A stretch of DNA of 45,070 bases, from contig JBJOPS010000039.1 in the NCBI GenBank assembly GCA_046050465.1, positions 1 to 45,070 on the forward strand, given 5' to 3'. The notes under the pieces were generated by a model. The model was not told where the DNA came from and made no database searches. It was given only the letters and a program-made list of their open reading frames with translations. Origin of the DNA: Egaibacter sp046050465. Lineage in GTDB: Bacteria > Pseudomonadota > Gammaproteobacteria > Burkholderiales > Burkholderiaceae_C. Position numbers and translations under genes: made by a program. How positions within the stretch are numbered: the first letter of the stretch is position 1; each line of letters begins with the position of its first letter. This document shows, piece after piece, positions 1 through 8,312 of the stretch.

Positions 1-249
1 GTAGAAGCTGGTCTCGAACAAGGCTTCTTCGGCTCCCAGGTCAGACAGGCCAAACCATTGCTGCAAGCAATGAATGCGAAGCATCATTGCAAGATCAAAC
101 GGCGGGCGTCCCGTCTTGGCCACAGGTGCGTGCGGCGTGATCAGCGCCAGCAGTTCGCCCCACGGCATGACTTGCTCCATCTCGTCGAGCAGAATTTGTT
201 TGCGCGTTCGCCGCGTGCTCAAATCAAGGCCAAGGTCTTTTTGTTTCAT
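1..249 (-). CDS. IS5-family transposase, N-terminal part (runs off window edge)
   Basis: Reading the minus strand from an ATG at 247-249 gives 83 uninterrupted codons to the window edge. The protein starts MKQKDLGLDLSTRRTRKQ and continues with a segment containing GRPPFDLAMMLRIHCLQQWF and GLSDLGAEEALFE, which is the N-terminal (DUF772-type) domain of IS5-family transposases. The DDE catalytic core would lie beyond the left edge, so it cannot be judged whether the element is intact. It points away from the polysaccharide genes and sits at their left side, as insertion sequences often do at glycan loci. Family recognition is by motif memory, not by search. Confidence 0.85.
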   Translation of the reverse strand, partial: MKQKDLGLDLSTRRTRKQILLDEMEQVMPWGELLALITPHAPVAKTGRPPFDLAMMLRIHCLQQWFGLSDLGAEEALFETSFY

Positions 250-320
250 GCCGGAATCAACCGCAATTTGCGTGCCTCAGTCACGTATTTGGCGGAATAG
301 TTTTGAACATCATCCCTAAC
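1..320 (-). mobile_element. Right-hand end of an IS5-family insertion sequence (boundary not resolved)
   Basis: The transposase start at 249 is followed, towards the methyltransferase, by about 80 non-coding bases. One end of the element should lie here, between about 250 and 330. I could not identify a terminal inverted repeat because the other end is outside the window, so the right boundary is approximate. Confidence 0.5.
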
Positions 321-330
321 AAAATGAATC

Positions 331-1116
331 GTGAAAATTAAAATAGACACCCAAGTTTGTAGATGCTGCGCTGCGCACGCTAGTCAAATTTTTAGTGGAT
401 TACTTTTAGGGCATAACATCGATTACTTCGAATGCGCCGTTTGCGGATACGTACAAACAGAATCCCCGTATTGGATGGAGCGAGCCTATTCGTCCGCAAT
501 AAACAACTGCGATACAGGCATCATGGTTCGTAATCAGGCCAATGTCGGCTTGGTTTTGGCAACCCTGACTGCCTTAAATCAAATAAATGGTCGCGTTGTG
601 GACTGTGCGGGGGGTTATGGAATACTTGTTCGTCTTTTGCGAGACCGAGGTATCGATGCGCTGTGGTCTGATTCATTCTGTAAAAATTTACTCGCAGTCG
701 GTTTTGAATACACAGCAGAAAAAGCCAATCTTGTTACCGCGTTCGAAGCTTTTGAACATTTTGTAGACCCCGCACTTGAAGTTGAAAAGTTATTTGCAAT
801 TGCCCCTAACTTACTCATCTCAACAGCGCTTATTGCAACGCCTGCCCCGGCGCCAAATGCGTGGTGGTACTACGGCCTTGATCACGGTCAGCATATTGGG
901 TTTTTTCGTCTTCAGACACTCCAATTGATTGCCCAAAAATTTGGCAAGCACTTGGTAACGGATGGTGTGGGGTGCCATTTGTTTACTGACAAGCCTGTAA
1001 GTTCAACGCGATGGAATTTAAACATGCGCATAGCGCGGCGATTGCCGTTTCTTTACGGCCGTAAGCTCGAATCCAAGGTTTGGAAAGATTTTGAAAAGAT
1101 GAGCAGCAGCCGATGA
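331..1116 (+). CDS. Class I SAM-dependent methyltransferase, glycan-cluster type
   Basis: The 261-residue protein has an N-terminal pair of CxxC-like motifs (CRCC near residue 10 and CAVC near residue 36), suggesting a small zinc-binding knuckle. A SAM-binding motif I follows (VVDCAGGYGILVRLL, about residues 88-102), then an EAFEHFVDP acidic segment typical of methyltransferases in polysaccharide loci. The start is GTG at 331: an in-frame stop lies at 325-327 and no ATG is near. No Shine-Dalgarno sequence is visible. It overlaps the next gene by 4 bases (ATGA). The gene is visibly more AT-rich than those downstream. Its likely role is methylation of a sugar or sugar precursor; the substrate is unknown. 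Confidence 0.8.
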   Translation: MKIKIDTQVCRCCAAHASQIFSGLLLGHNIDYFECAVCGYVQTESPYWMERAYSSAINNCDTGIMVRNQANVGLVLATLTALNQINGRVVDCAGGYGILVRLLRDRGIDALWSDSFCKNLLAVGFEYTAEKANLVTAFEAFEHFVDPALEVEKLFAIAPNLLISTALIATPAPAPNAWWYYGLDHGQHIGFFRLQTLQLIAQKFGKHLVTDGVGCHLFTDKPVSSTRWNLNMRIARRLPFLYGRKLESKVWKDFEKMSSSR

Positions 1117-2240
1117 AAATCGTCTTCGACCACCAAATATTCACTCAGCAGTCTTATGGCGGCATCTCTCGCTATTTTGTGCGCTTGGCGCAAGGGCTGC
1201 TTGCTTTAGGCCATCAGGCTGACGTGGTGGCGCCGATACACCGCAACCGGTATCTCAAAGATTTACCGGCGCAGCATGTGCACGGTCTGCAGCTTGAGCG
1301 ATTTCCGCCCAAAACAGGTCGCTTATTCATGCTGGCTAATGACCATCTCAGCAAGTTAAAAATGGGCAATATTGGTGCAGACTTGTTGCACGAAACCTAT
1401 TACAGCGCTAAGCCGGTAAGCACTGCAGTCAAGAGGCGGGTGATATCCGTCTACGACATGATCCACGAGAAGTATCCGGCCAATTTTTCTGCTGTTGATC
1501 CAGCAATCAGATTCAAGCGACTAGCGGTTGACCGTGCTGACCATGTCATTTGTATATCGCACAGCACCAAGAACGACCTGTGTGCGCTTTTTAGAGTGCC
1601 AGAGCATAAAGTGTCGGTGGTACATCTTGGGTACGAAAAGTTCAACCAGCGGCCTGATGCCGCCGCTGCACTGCCAGCGGGCCAAATAGTTCGGCCCTTC
1701 TTGCTTTATGTGGGCTCACGCGGGGGCTACAAAAACTTTGACCGCATGCTTAAGGCTGTGGCATCGCGCCCAGCTTTAAAAAACGATTTTGATGTGCTCG
1801 CCTTTGGTGGCGGCGCATTCAATGCAGCCGAGCAGGCACTCATCACCACGCTGGGGTTTGCCCCCAACGCAGTGCGCCAAGTGGGGGGTGACGACGCTGT
1901 GCTGGGCAGCCTCTATGCCCAAGCCCATGCCTTTGTCTATCCGTCGGTCTACGAGGGCTTTGGCCTGCCACCCTTGGAGGCCATGGCGCACGACTGCCCG
2001 GTGGTCACCAGCAACAGCAGCTCCATGCCCGAAGTGGTGGGCAATGCAGGCGCGTATTTTGACCCGTTAGACATTGAAGCCCAGGCCGAGGCTATTTGCA
2101 GCGTGGCGTTTGATGAACAGCGCCGAAGCGAGTTGATTGCATTGGGGCGGCAACGCTTGCCCTTGTTCTCTTGGGAGCGTTGCGCATTAGAAACGCAGGC
2201 GGTCTATCAAAAAGTGCTTCAAGCGAAGGGGGCGAAATGA
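1113..2240 (+). CDS. GT4-family glycosyltransferase
   Basis: The 375-residue protein has the GT-B fold signature of family 4. A glycine-rich N-terminal acceptor domain (QQSYGGISRYF, about residues 12-22) is followed by a C-terminal nucleotide-sugar domain with FLLYVGSRGGYKNF near 196. The family EX7E motif lies in YPSVYEGFGLPPLEAMAHD (about 275-293), followed by the usual PEVVG. It probably adds one sugar of the repeat unit on the cytoplasmic face of the inner membrane. The nearby GDP-mannose dehydratase makes a GDP-sugar donor plausible, but donor and linkage cannot be read from sequence. The start overlaps the methyltransferase stop as ATGA, suggesting translational coupling. Confidence 0.88.
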   Translation: MKIVFDHQIFTQQSYGGISRYFVRLAQGLLALGHQADVVAPIHRNRYLKDLPAQHVHGLQLERFPPKTGRLFMLANDHLSKLKMGNIGADLLHETYYSAKPVSTAVKRRVISVYDMIHEKYPANFSAVDPAIRFKRLAVDRADHVICISHSTKNDLCALFRVPEHKVSVVHLGYEKFNQRPDAAAALPAGQIVRPFLLYVGSRGGYKNFDRMLKAVASRPALKNDFDVLAFGGGAFNAAEQALITTLGFAPNAVRQVGGDDAVLGSLYAQAHAFVYPSVYEGFGLPPLEAMAHDCPVVTSNSSSMPEVVGNAGAYFDPLDIEAQAEAICSVAFDEQRRSELIALGRQRLPLFSWERCALETQAVYQKVLQAKGAK

Positions 2241-3217
2241 AAGCGTTGATATGTGGTGTGGGTGGCCAAGACGGTGCCTACCTGGCACAGCTGCTTTTGG
2301 AAAAAGGCTATGAAGTGTGGGGGACCTCACGGGATGCCCAAATTACAGATTTTCGAAATCTGAGGCTGCTCAATCTGCACCATCGCGTCAACCTGTGCTC
2401 TATGGCGCCTACGGATTTCCGGAGTGTTCTTTCTGCGCTTAGTCGGTGCGGGCCCGATGAGGTTTATTTTTTGGCGGGACAAAGCTCGGTAGGTCTTTCG
2501 TTTGAGCAGCCAGTAGAGACACTGGAGAGCATTACCGTTGGCACTTTGAATATGCTTGAGGCTATCCGGTTTTTGGGGGGCAAAATCCGGATGTACCACG
2601 CAAGCTCGAGCGAGTGTTTTGGGGATGTGGGGTGTGTGCCCGCAAATGAATTGACGCCGTTTCATCCGCGTAGCCCCTACGCAGTCGCCAAAGCGTCGGC
2701 GCACTGGATGGTTGCCAATTACCGCGAAGCGTATGGTCTGCACGCTTGCAGCGGCATTCTGTTTAACCATGAGTCTCCGCTGAGGCCGGCCCGGTTTGTG
2801 ACCCGCAAGATTGTGGATAGCGCACTGCGCATTGCCAGCGGGTCTGCGGAGAAACTAGTACTGGGAAGGCTGGATATTGTTCGGGACTGGGGGTGGGCGC
2901 CAGAATATGTGGATGCAATGTGGCGCATGTTGCAACAGGAGCGGGCCGAGGACTTTGTCATTGCAACCGGTGTATCGGTTTCGCTGCAGGATTTTGTGCG
3001 GGACGTTTTCATGAGTGTCGGACTGGACTGGTGCGAACACGTTGTGACAGACCCAAAGTTTCATCGCCCGTCAGATATTCGTTGGAGCCGGGGAAGTGCC
3101 CATCTGGCGAAATCAGGGCTTGGATGGGAGGCAAAGACAAAGATGCCGGAACTGGCAAAGTTGCTGGTGGATGCTGCGCGCGCGGCGGCTCGGCTGCCTG
3201 CAAAGGTAGAAGAATGA
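2237..3217 (+). CDS. GDP-mannose 4,6-dehydratase-family SDR enzyme
   Basis: The 326-residue extended short-chain dehydrogenase begins MKALICGVGGQDGAYLAQLL, close to the GxxGQDGxYL motif that marks GDP-mannose 4,6-dehydratases (Gmd). SPYAVAKASAHW (about 148-159) carries the YxxxK catalytic pair. The stretch from LFNHESPLRPARFVTRK to LGRLDIVRDWGWAPEYVDAM is the typical Gmd nucleotide-binding region. Known Gmd enzymes convert GDP-mannose to GDP-4-keto-6-deoxymannose. I chose the ATG at 2237 over upstream in-frame starts because it overlaps the preceding stop as ATGA and begins exactly at the nucleotide-binding strand. No GDP-fucose synthase, Rmd reductase or perosamine aminotransferase is seen to use the product. 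At 326 residues it is slightly shorter than typical Gmd. Confidence 0.82.
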   Translation: MKALICGVGGQDGAYLAQLLLEKGYEVWGTSRDAQITDFRNLRLLNLHHRVNLCSMAPTDFRSVLSALSRCGPDEVYFLAGQSSVGLSFEQPVETLESITVGTLNMLEAIRFLGGKIRMYHASSSECFGDVGCVPANELTPFHPRSPYAVAKASAHWMVANYREAYGLHACSGILFNHESPLRPARFVTRKIVDSALRIASGSAEKLVLGRLDIVRDWGWAPEYVDAMWRMLQQERAEDFVIATGVSVSLQDFVRDVFMSVGLDWCEHVVTDPKFHRPSDIRWSRGSAHLAKSGLGWEAKTKMPELAKLLVDAARAAARLPAKVEE

Positions 3218-3726
3218 AGTTGATTTTGTTCCGCGCATTTGCCAACTGGTTATTGCAGACGTTACCGGTGTCGCATTTCTATGCTTTGAAGCGATATTTT
3301 TTGAATCATTCCGATATCGCTGTGGCGCCAGATGGCCTTATCAATGGTGGCACACGGTTTTATGGTCGCGGTCGTGTGGATGTGGGTTTGCAGACATGGA
3401 TTGGTCCCAATTGCAGTTTCTACACTCACCTTGATGCACCGATATGGATCGGAAACCGCTGCGATATTGCGCCAGATGTCAGTTTTGTAACGGGGAGTCA
3501 TGAAGTCGGTTCGTCTGATCGCCGCGCGGGGGCTGGGGAGGCCAGGCCGATTCATGTTGGAGACGGCTGTTGGATAGGAACCCGTGTGACATTAATTGGG
3601 GGAGTTTGTGTTGGACGGGGATCAGTTATCGCGGCTGGTGCGGTCGTGACAGAAAATGTGCCTGAAAACAGTCTGGTGGGGGGTGTTCCGGCCAGGTTGA
3701 TTCGCCAGTTGGGAAGTGCAGACTGA
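3214..3726 (+). CDS. Hexapeptide-repeat (LbetaH) acyltransferase
   Basis: The 170-residue protein shows left-handed beta-helix hexads (IWIGNRCDIAPDVSF, IHVGDGCWIGTRVTLIGG, VCVGRGSVIAAGAVV) and ends with the usual VGGVPARLIR. The family (WcaF, serine- and maltose-acetyltransferase-like) transfers acetyl or other acyl groups from CoA to sugar hydroxyls. The loop TGSHEVGS contains the expected catalytic histidine. The reading frame stays open far upstream inside the Gmd gene, but the ATG at 3214 overlaps its stop as ATGA and gives a normal family length. Probable role: O-acetylation of a repeat-unit sugar. Confidence 0.85.
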   Translation: MKLILFRAFANWLLQTLPVSHFYALKRYFLNHSDIAVAPDGLINGGTRFYGRGRVDVGLQTWIGPNCSFYTHLDAPIWIGNRCDIAPDVSFVTGSHEVGSSDRRAGAGEARPIHVGDGCWIGTRVTLIGGVCVGRGSVIAAGAVVTENVPENSLVGGVPARLIRQLGSAD

Positions 3727-3729
3727 CAA

Positions 3730-4944
3730 ATGGTGGCCTCACGTTTAATTTACCTCTGCAATGCGCTTGATGAACAAACCTGTTCCGAGCGTAGTATTAC
3801 TTCGGACAGTCCTGCCGCTACACAGAAGGTATTGCAGGTTGCATCCGCCCTGCGCAACTCGGGGGTTGTGGCAGTGGTGCTCAGTCTTGGCCGGGGGCGT
3901 CAGCAGGGGTCCGGCAGGTGGTATCCGGCCAAAGTGGTGCGTATAGGGGGTGTTCCCATTGTTTATGCCCCTTTTTTTGACTTTCCCGTTCTGACTCATC
4001 TGGTGTCGCTTGTTGGCCTTCTGCCTCTGATTTGGCGTTTGCGGTTTGGTGGTGGCTCTTTTGCTTTGCTTTCGTACAACCGATTGCCACATTACCTGAT
4101 GGCTATCGAAATGGCCCGATTTCTGCGGTTAAGACGTTTTCTTGATCTTGAAGATGGAGATGTGCAGGAGAGTATCTCTACGTTCCGTCGCTGGGTTGCG
4201 TGGGTTTTGGCGGCGCGGTTTGACCGTCTTTGCAATGCCGGAGCCATGTTGGCGGCCAGTGCTTTAAGCCGGCAGTATGCCGGGCAGCGGACCATTTGCT
4301 GTTACGGTGTCGCCTCACCCGTGATCGGTGATCGCAATTGGTTTGCAAAGCCACTGGTGGTGCTTTTGGGGGGGACTTTGCAGCGCACTACCGGCGGGCA
4401 GCTCTTTTTCGATGCGGTCAACCATCTTCGGACATTGGCGCTGCCAGAGCTTGCAGATCTCGAGTTTGTAGTCACGGGCAAGGGAGACATGGCAGACAGT
4501 CTGCAAGTTCTCGGGGCAGGCGATGGGTTCCCCAAAGTCAAGTTTCTCGGCAGTGTGCCGCGTGTCGACTATGTTCGAACCGTTCAGCAGGCACACGTAG
4601 GGATGGCTTTGAAGTTGCCTGGCAGTGATCTTGCCGATACGACTTTTCCTTCAAAAGTCATTGAGTTGGCATCGGGTGGTTTGCTGGTTCTGTCAACACG
4701 TGTAAGTGATGTTCCTGCCTTGTTTCGTGAAGATGGGGCGGTATACGTCAACAGCGAAGACCCCAAGGAGCTTGCCGAACGTCTGCTCTGGCTGGTGCGC
4801 AATAGGGATGCGGTTGCGCAGACCGCTATGCGGGGGCAGGCTTATATTGAGGAAGCTTGTTCTCCCAAAAAAGTGGGGCAGTTTCTAAAAGAATTCTTCT
4901 TTCCATCCAAAGATGTGAATTGTCAGAAAGGCGATGGTCAATGA
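3730..4944 (+). CDS. GT4-family glycosyltransferase
   Basis: The 404-residue protein is a predicted GT-B glycosyltransferase. The N-terminal half is divergent but has LQVASALRNSGVVAVVLSLGRG. The C-terminal half has the family-4 pattern: LVVLLGGTLQRTTGGQLFFDAV near 212, VTGKGDMADSL near 246, PGSDLADTTFPSKVIELASGG near 298, and then a segment containing RVSDVPALFRE. The ATG at 3730 follows the acetyltransferase stop by 3 bases. It probably acts on a lipid-linked oligosaccharide at the inner membrane; donor unknown. The weak N-terminal conservation makes the family call a little less certain than for its neighbours. Confidence 0.75.
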   Translation: MVASRLIYLCNALDEQTCSERSITSDSPAATQKVLQVASALRNSGVVAVVLSLGRGRQQGSGRWYPAKVVRIGGVPIVYAPFFDFPVLTHLVSLVGLLPLIWRLRFGGGSFALLSYNRLPHYLMAIEMARFLRLRRFLDLEDGDVQESISTFRRWVAWVLAARFDRLCNAGAMLAASALSRQYAGQRTICCYGVASPVIGDRNWFAKPLVVLLGGTLQRTTGGQLFFDAVNHLRTLALPELADLEFVVTGKGDMADSLQVLGAGDGFPKVKFLGSVPRVDYVRTVQQAHVGMALKLPGSDLADTTFPSKVIELASGGLLVLSTRVSDVPALFREDGAVYVNSEDPKELAERLLWLVRNRDAVAQTAMRGQAYIEEACSPKKVGQFLKEFFFPSKDVNCQKGDGQ

Positions 4945-6089
4945 AGATCGTATGCTGGCAAAGCGTGCTGACCGAGCACCAAGTGCACACACATCGCGCA
5001 CTGGAGAAGCTTACTGGCGAACCCATTGAGTTTATTCTGGGGATGCGGGAACTTGCAGAACGAAGGAGTCAGGGCTGGACGCCTGTCGATTTGGCCGGAC
5101 TGTCTGTGCATGATTTGCCGCCACACGGCTGGTGGCGGGTTGGAGTTAGCTTGTTGCGGCGATACCCGGATGCGCTGCATATTTTTAACGGAATGTGGGG
5201 CGACAGACGTTTCTTTCCGTTGCTTATCTACGCGCAGTGGAACGGCATTCGAACCGGTTTGATTACTGAGCCTTTCTCAGACTCAAAACAGAGTTACTTC
5301 GGCAATGAACGGAAATGGATGGGCAGATTTAAGACAATTGCACGGCCGTTGGCTTACCGAGTTGCTGGCAGTTTGGTCGCACGCCGGATGGCGGCAGTTT
5401 TTGCGATTTCGTCCAAGGCTGTAAGTCAGTTTAGAGCGATGGGATTTAAGGGCGAGCAAATCTTCCCCTTTGGTTATTTTGTTCCCCCCACCATTCATGA
5501 TGGTGTAGATAACTTCCCGTGTGACGTGTCGGCCGCGCTGCGCCTGGTTTTTGTGGGCAGTCTGATAGAACGAAAAGGACTAACTACCCTATTGGATGCA
5601 ATGAAGCTGTGTCGCGATTCAGATGTGCGCGTATTGCTTGACGTATATGGTCCGGGAAGCCCGCCTGGTCCCGAGGCCATCCCACCGGGCGTGGAATTTC
5701 GGGGGGTGGTGTCTTTTGGACAAGCACAGTTGGTTGTCCGCAACTACGATGTACTCGTATTGCCCAGTTTGCATGATGGCTGGGGCGTTGTCGTGAACGA
5801 GGCGCTTCTCAAGGGGGTTCCGGTAATTGTCAGTGATGCGGTAGGCGCACGTACGCTGGTAGAAAAATCCGGCGCCGGAGCCATTTTTGTTGCGAGTGAT
5901 TCGGATGGGCTTGCGCGGGTCATTTCGGATCTGGTTGGAGCTCCTCAACTGTTGGAACAATGGAGAAAAGCAGCCGCAAATTTTCAGCGTCAGTTGTCGC
6001 CAGAAGTGGCGGCCAACTATCTTTACGATTGCCTGCTTTTTGTTTCCGGATCTTCTAAAGATAAACCCAGCGCACCGTGGTACGTATGA
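4941..6089 (+). CDS. GT4-family glycosyltransferase
   Basis: The 382-residue protein starts MKIVCWQSVLTEHQVHTHRA. GT4 landmarks in its C-terminal half are LRLVFVGSLIERKGLTTLLDA (about 199-219, split here by eye), VLVLPSLHDGWGVVVNEAL (about 271-289) with the acidic EX7E-like segment, and GVPVIVSDAVGA. A longer open frame begins upstream at 4857, but the ATG at 4941 overlaps the preceding stop as ATGA and begins at the first beta strand, so I prefer it. It is predicted to add a sugar during repeat-unit assembly; specificity unknown. Confidence 0.83.
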   Translation: MKIVCWQSVLTEHQVHTHRALEKLTGEPIEFILGMRELAERRSQGWTPVDLAGLSVHDLPPHGWWRVGVSLLRRYPDALHIFNGMWGDRRFFPLLIYAQWNGIRTGLITEPFSDSKQSYFGNERKWMGRFKTIARPLAYRVAGSLVARRMAAVFAISSKAVSQFRAMGFKGEQIFPFGYFVPPTIHDGVDNFPCDVSAALRLVFVGSLIERKGLTTLLDAMKLCRDSDVRVLLDVYGPGSPPGPEAIPPGVEFRGVVSFGQAQLVVRNYDVLVLPSLHDGWGVVVNEALLKGVPVIVSDAVGARTLVEKSGAGAIFVASDSDGLARVISDLVGAPQLLEQWRKAAANFQRQLSPEVAANYLYDCLLFVSGSSKDKPSAPWYV

Positions 6090-7240
6090 AGCAATTACAT
6101 ATCGTTCACGATATTTCGGTGCGATCCGGCGGGCTGGGCCTGGCTGCCTTGCGCTACGCCCATGCTGTGGCGAAGGCGGGAGCGCGTGTCACCTTGTTTG
6201 TGGCCAGACGAACAGGCGATGAAATTGATTTCCGCTGGGGTGACGAGCAGTTTGCTGTTGTCGGCTCGGCTTCACGTTCCCGTGCTGGTGGCCTGTTAGG
6301 TCAAGTCGTGGCGATCCGTAAGTGCCTGCATGAAAGTGAATTTGATATTGTTCATTTACATGGCACATGGTCGCCAATTTTGGCAATGGCAGCCTATATG
6401 GCGAGTTCGAGGAGTATTCCCTATCTGGTGTCGCCCCATGGTTGCCTTGAACCATGGGCTCTTGGGCATCGCAAGGTAAAAAAGCAGGTGGCGTTGGCCG
6501 TTTATCAGCAGCGTGTTTTTAAAAAGGCATCTATGCTGGTTGCGACTTCAGGTCAAGAGCTTGGAAGTATTCGGGTTGCGGGTCTCACCGGCCCAGTTGC
6601 TGTGCTTTCCAATGGTGTGGATCTGGTTGCTGAGCCAAGGCGATGTAGCGCTAGTGAAAGAAAGATACTCTTTCTTTCCCGTATTCACCCGCAAAAGGGG
6701 CTTGGCGATCTTGTGCTGGCGTGGGCACGGGTGCGGCAGCCAGGGTGGCGGGTGGTGATTGCCGGCCCGAGCGAAGGGGGCTTCGAAGATGAGCTCAAGT
6801 TGCTGATTCGAACACAGGGTTTGGAGGGTGATTTTGAATTCCCCGGCCTGGTTTTAGGGGAAAGGAAAGAGCGCTGTTTTGCAGAGGCAGATGTCTTCGT
6901 TTTGCCGACTTATTCAGAGAATTTTGGTATTGCAGTGGCGGAGGCGCTTGCACGTGGTATTCCCGTGATTACCACAACGGGTGCTCCGTGGCAGGAAATC
7001 GAAACGCATCGATGCGGTTGGTGGGTGGCTCCTGGTGTTGATGGTGTGGCGAACGGGTTAGCTGCGGCAATGACCATGTCCCGTGAAGCACTGGCAGGGC
7101 TGGGTGCTCGTGGAAAAAAGCTGATCGAAGAAAAGTATTCCTGGGATCGGGTTGGGCGCGATGCCTTGCGTGCAAGTGAATGGATGCTGCAACCTGTTGG
7201 TGTGCATCCGGAGTTCATCGACCTTGCTCAAGGCCATTGA
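6086..7240 (+). CDS. GT4-family glycosyltransferase
   Basis: The 384-residue GT-B protein starts MKQLHIVHDISVRSGGLGLA, with the glycine-rich loop typical of family 4. It contains SPHGCLEPWALGHRKVKKQ, ILFLSRIHPQKGLGDLVLAW and VLPTYSENFGIAVAEALARG (EX7E), followed by GIPVITTTGAPW. A GTG at 6077 in the same frame is possible, but the ATG at 6086 forms the same ATGA overlap with the preceding stop that recurs through this operon. It is the last of a run of glycosyltransferases before the UDP-FucNAc module, 30 bases upstream of fnlA. Confidence 0.87.
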   Translation: MKQLHIVHDISVRSGGLGLAALRYAHAVAKAGARVTLFVARRTGDEIDFRWGDEQFAVVGSASRSRAGGLLGQVVAIRKCLHESEFDIVHLHGTWSPILAMAAYMASSRSIPYLVSPHGCLEPWALGHRKVKKQVALAVYQQRVFKKASMLVATSGQELGSIRVAGLTGPVAVLSNGVDLVAEPRRCSASERKILFLSRIHPQKGLGDLVLAWARVRQPGWRVVIAGPSEGGFEDELKLLIRTQGLEGDFEFPGLVLGERKERCFAEADVFVLPTYSENFGIAVAEALARGIPVITTTGAPWQEIETHRCGWWVAPGVDGVANGLAAAMTMSREALAGLGARGKKLIEEKYSWDRVGRDALRASEWMLQPVGVHPEFIDLAQGH

Positions 7241-7270
7241 TGCCTGGGTGATTGAAAGACGGAGAAAGAA

Positions 7271-8308
7271 ATGAATGGCGTGTTATTGATTTCAGGTGGA
7301 ACGGGGTCATTTGGCAACGCCGTGCTTCGCCGCTTTTTGGATTCAGATCTTGCCGAAGTCCGCATCTTCAGCCGAGACGAGAAAAAGCAGGATGACATGC
7401 GCAAACGCTATGCCAATCCCAAGCTCAAGTTCTACATTGGTGATGTGAGAGACCCCCGCAGCGTGGCGGCTGCGATGCGTGGCGTGGACTACGTGTTTCA
7501 TGCTGCGGCGCTCAAGCAGGTGCCTTCTTGCGAATTCCATCCCATGGAGGCTGTGCGTACAAACGTGTTGGGAACAGAAAACGTCCTGGGTGCGGCGATT
7601 GCCGCCGGCGTCAGGCGCGTGGTTTGCCTCAGTACCGACAAGGCCGTTTATCCCATCAACGCCATGGGCATCAGCAAGGCCATGATGGAGAAGGTCATGG
7701 TGGCCACCAGCCGAAACCTGGAGGGCACGGGCACGGTGATTTGTGGCACACGCTACGGCAACGTGATGGCGTCTCGTGGCTCGGTGATTCCGCTTTTTGT
7801 GGACCAGGTGCAGGCGGGCAAGCCCATCACCATCACCGACCCGAGCATGACGCGCTTCATGATGACGCTTGAAGACGCGGTGGACTTGGTGCTGTATGCC
7901 TTCGAGCATGGCCGCAATGGGGACATCTTTGTCCAGAAGGCACCCGGAGCGACGGTGCAAGTGCTGGCGCAAGCTATATTGCAGCTCATGGGCAAGCCCA
8001 GCCACCCTATCCAGGAGATCGGCACGCGGCATGGCGAGAAGCTTTATGAGACTTTGCTGGGCCGGGAGGAGATGGCCTGTGCCGAGGATATGGGCCAGTA
8101 TTTCCGTGTGCCGCCAGACGGACGCGATTTGAACTATGAGAAGTTTGTCGAGGTGGGCGAGCGCCGCCTCACGCAGAGCCTGCATGGCGAAGACTACAAC
8201 TCGCACAACACGACGCAGTTGGACGTGGCCGGCATGAAGGCGCTCCTGCTCAAGCTTGATTTCATGCAGCGCATCGCGCGCGGTGAAGAGGCTGTCGCCG
8301 AGGAATGA
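7271..8308 (+). CDS. fnlA: UDP-GlcNAc C4,6-dehydratase/C5-epimerase (FnlA/WbjB/CapE)
   Basis: The 345-residue soluble SDR catalyses the first step towards UDP-N-acetyl-L-fucosamine: UDP-GlcNAc 4,6-dehydration with C5 (and C3) epimerisation. GGTGSFGNAV (about 9-18) is the nucleotide loop. STDKAV at 121-126 and AMGISK at 131-136 show the Met-x3-Lys arrangement (M132, K136) that replaces YxxxK in this dehydratase group. PGATVQVLAQA and TRHGEKLYETLLGREEM match the C-terminal family pattern. A GGAGAAAGAA ribosome-binding site precedes the ATG. It heads a tight three-gene set with FnlB- and FnlC-type enzymes, which strongly supports the pathway call. Confidence 0.93.
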   Translation: MNGVLLISGGTGSFGNAVLRRFLDSDLAEVRIFSRDEKKQDDMRKRYANPKLKFYIGDVRDPRSVAAAMRGVDYVFHAAALKQVPSCEFHPMEAVRTNVLGTENVLGAAIAAGVRRVVCLSTDKAVYPINAMGISKAMMEKVMVATSRNLEGTGTVICGTRYGNVMASRGSVIPLFVDQVQAGKPITITDPSMTRFMMTLEDAVDLVLYAFEHGRNGDIFVQKAPGATVQVLAQAILQLMGKPSHPIQEIGTRHGEKLYETLLGREEMACAEDMGQYFRVPPDGRDLNYEKFVEVGERRLTQSLHGEDYNSHNTTQLDVAGMKALLLKLDFMQRIARGEEAVAEE

Positions 8309-8312
8309 AGGC

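Noticed and set aside
7968..7990. Sequence resembling the 33-base repeat (GCGCAAGCTATATTGCAGC)
   Set aside because: The similarity is short and gapped, and the encoded residues fit the FnlA family, so it is probably chance.
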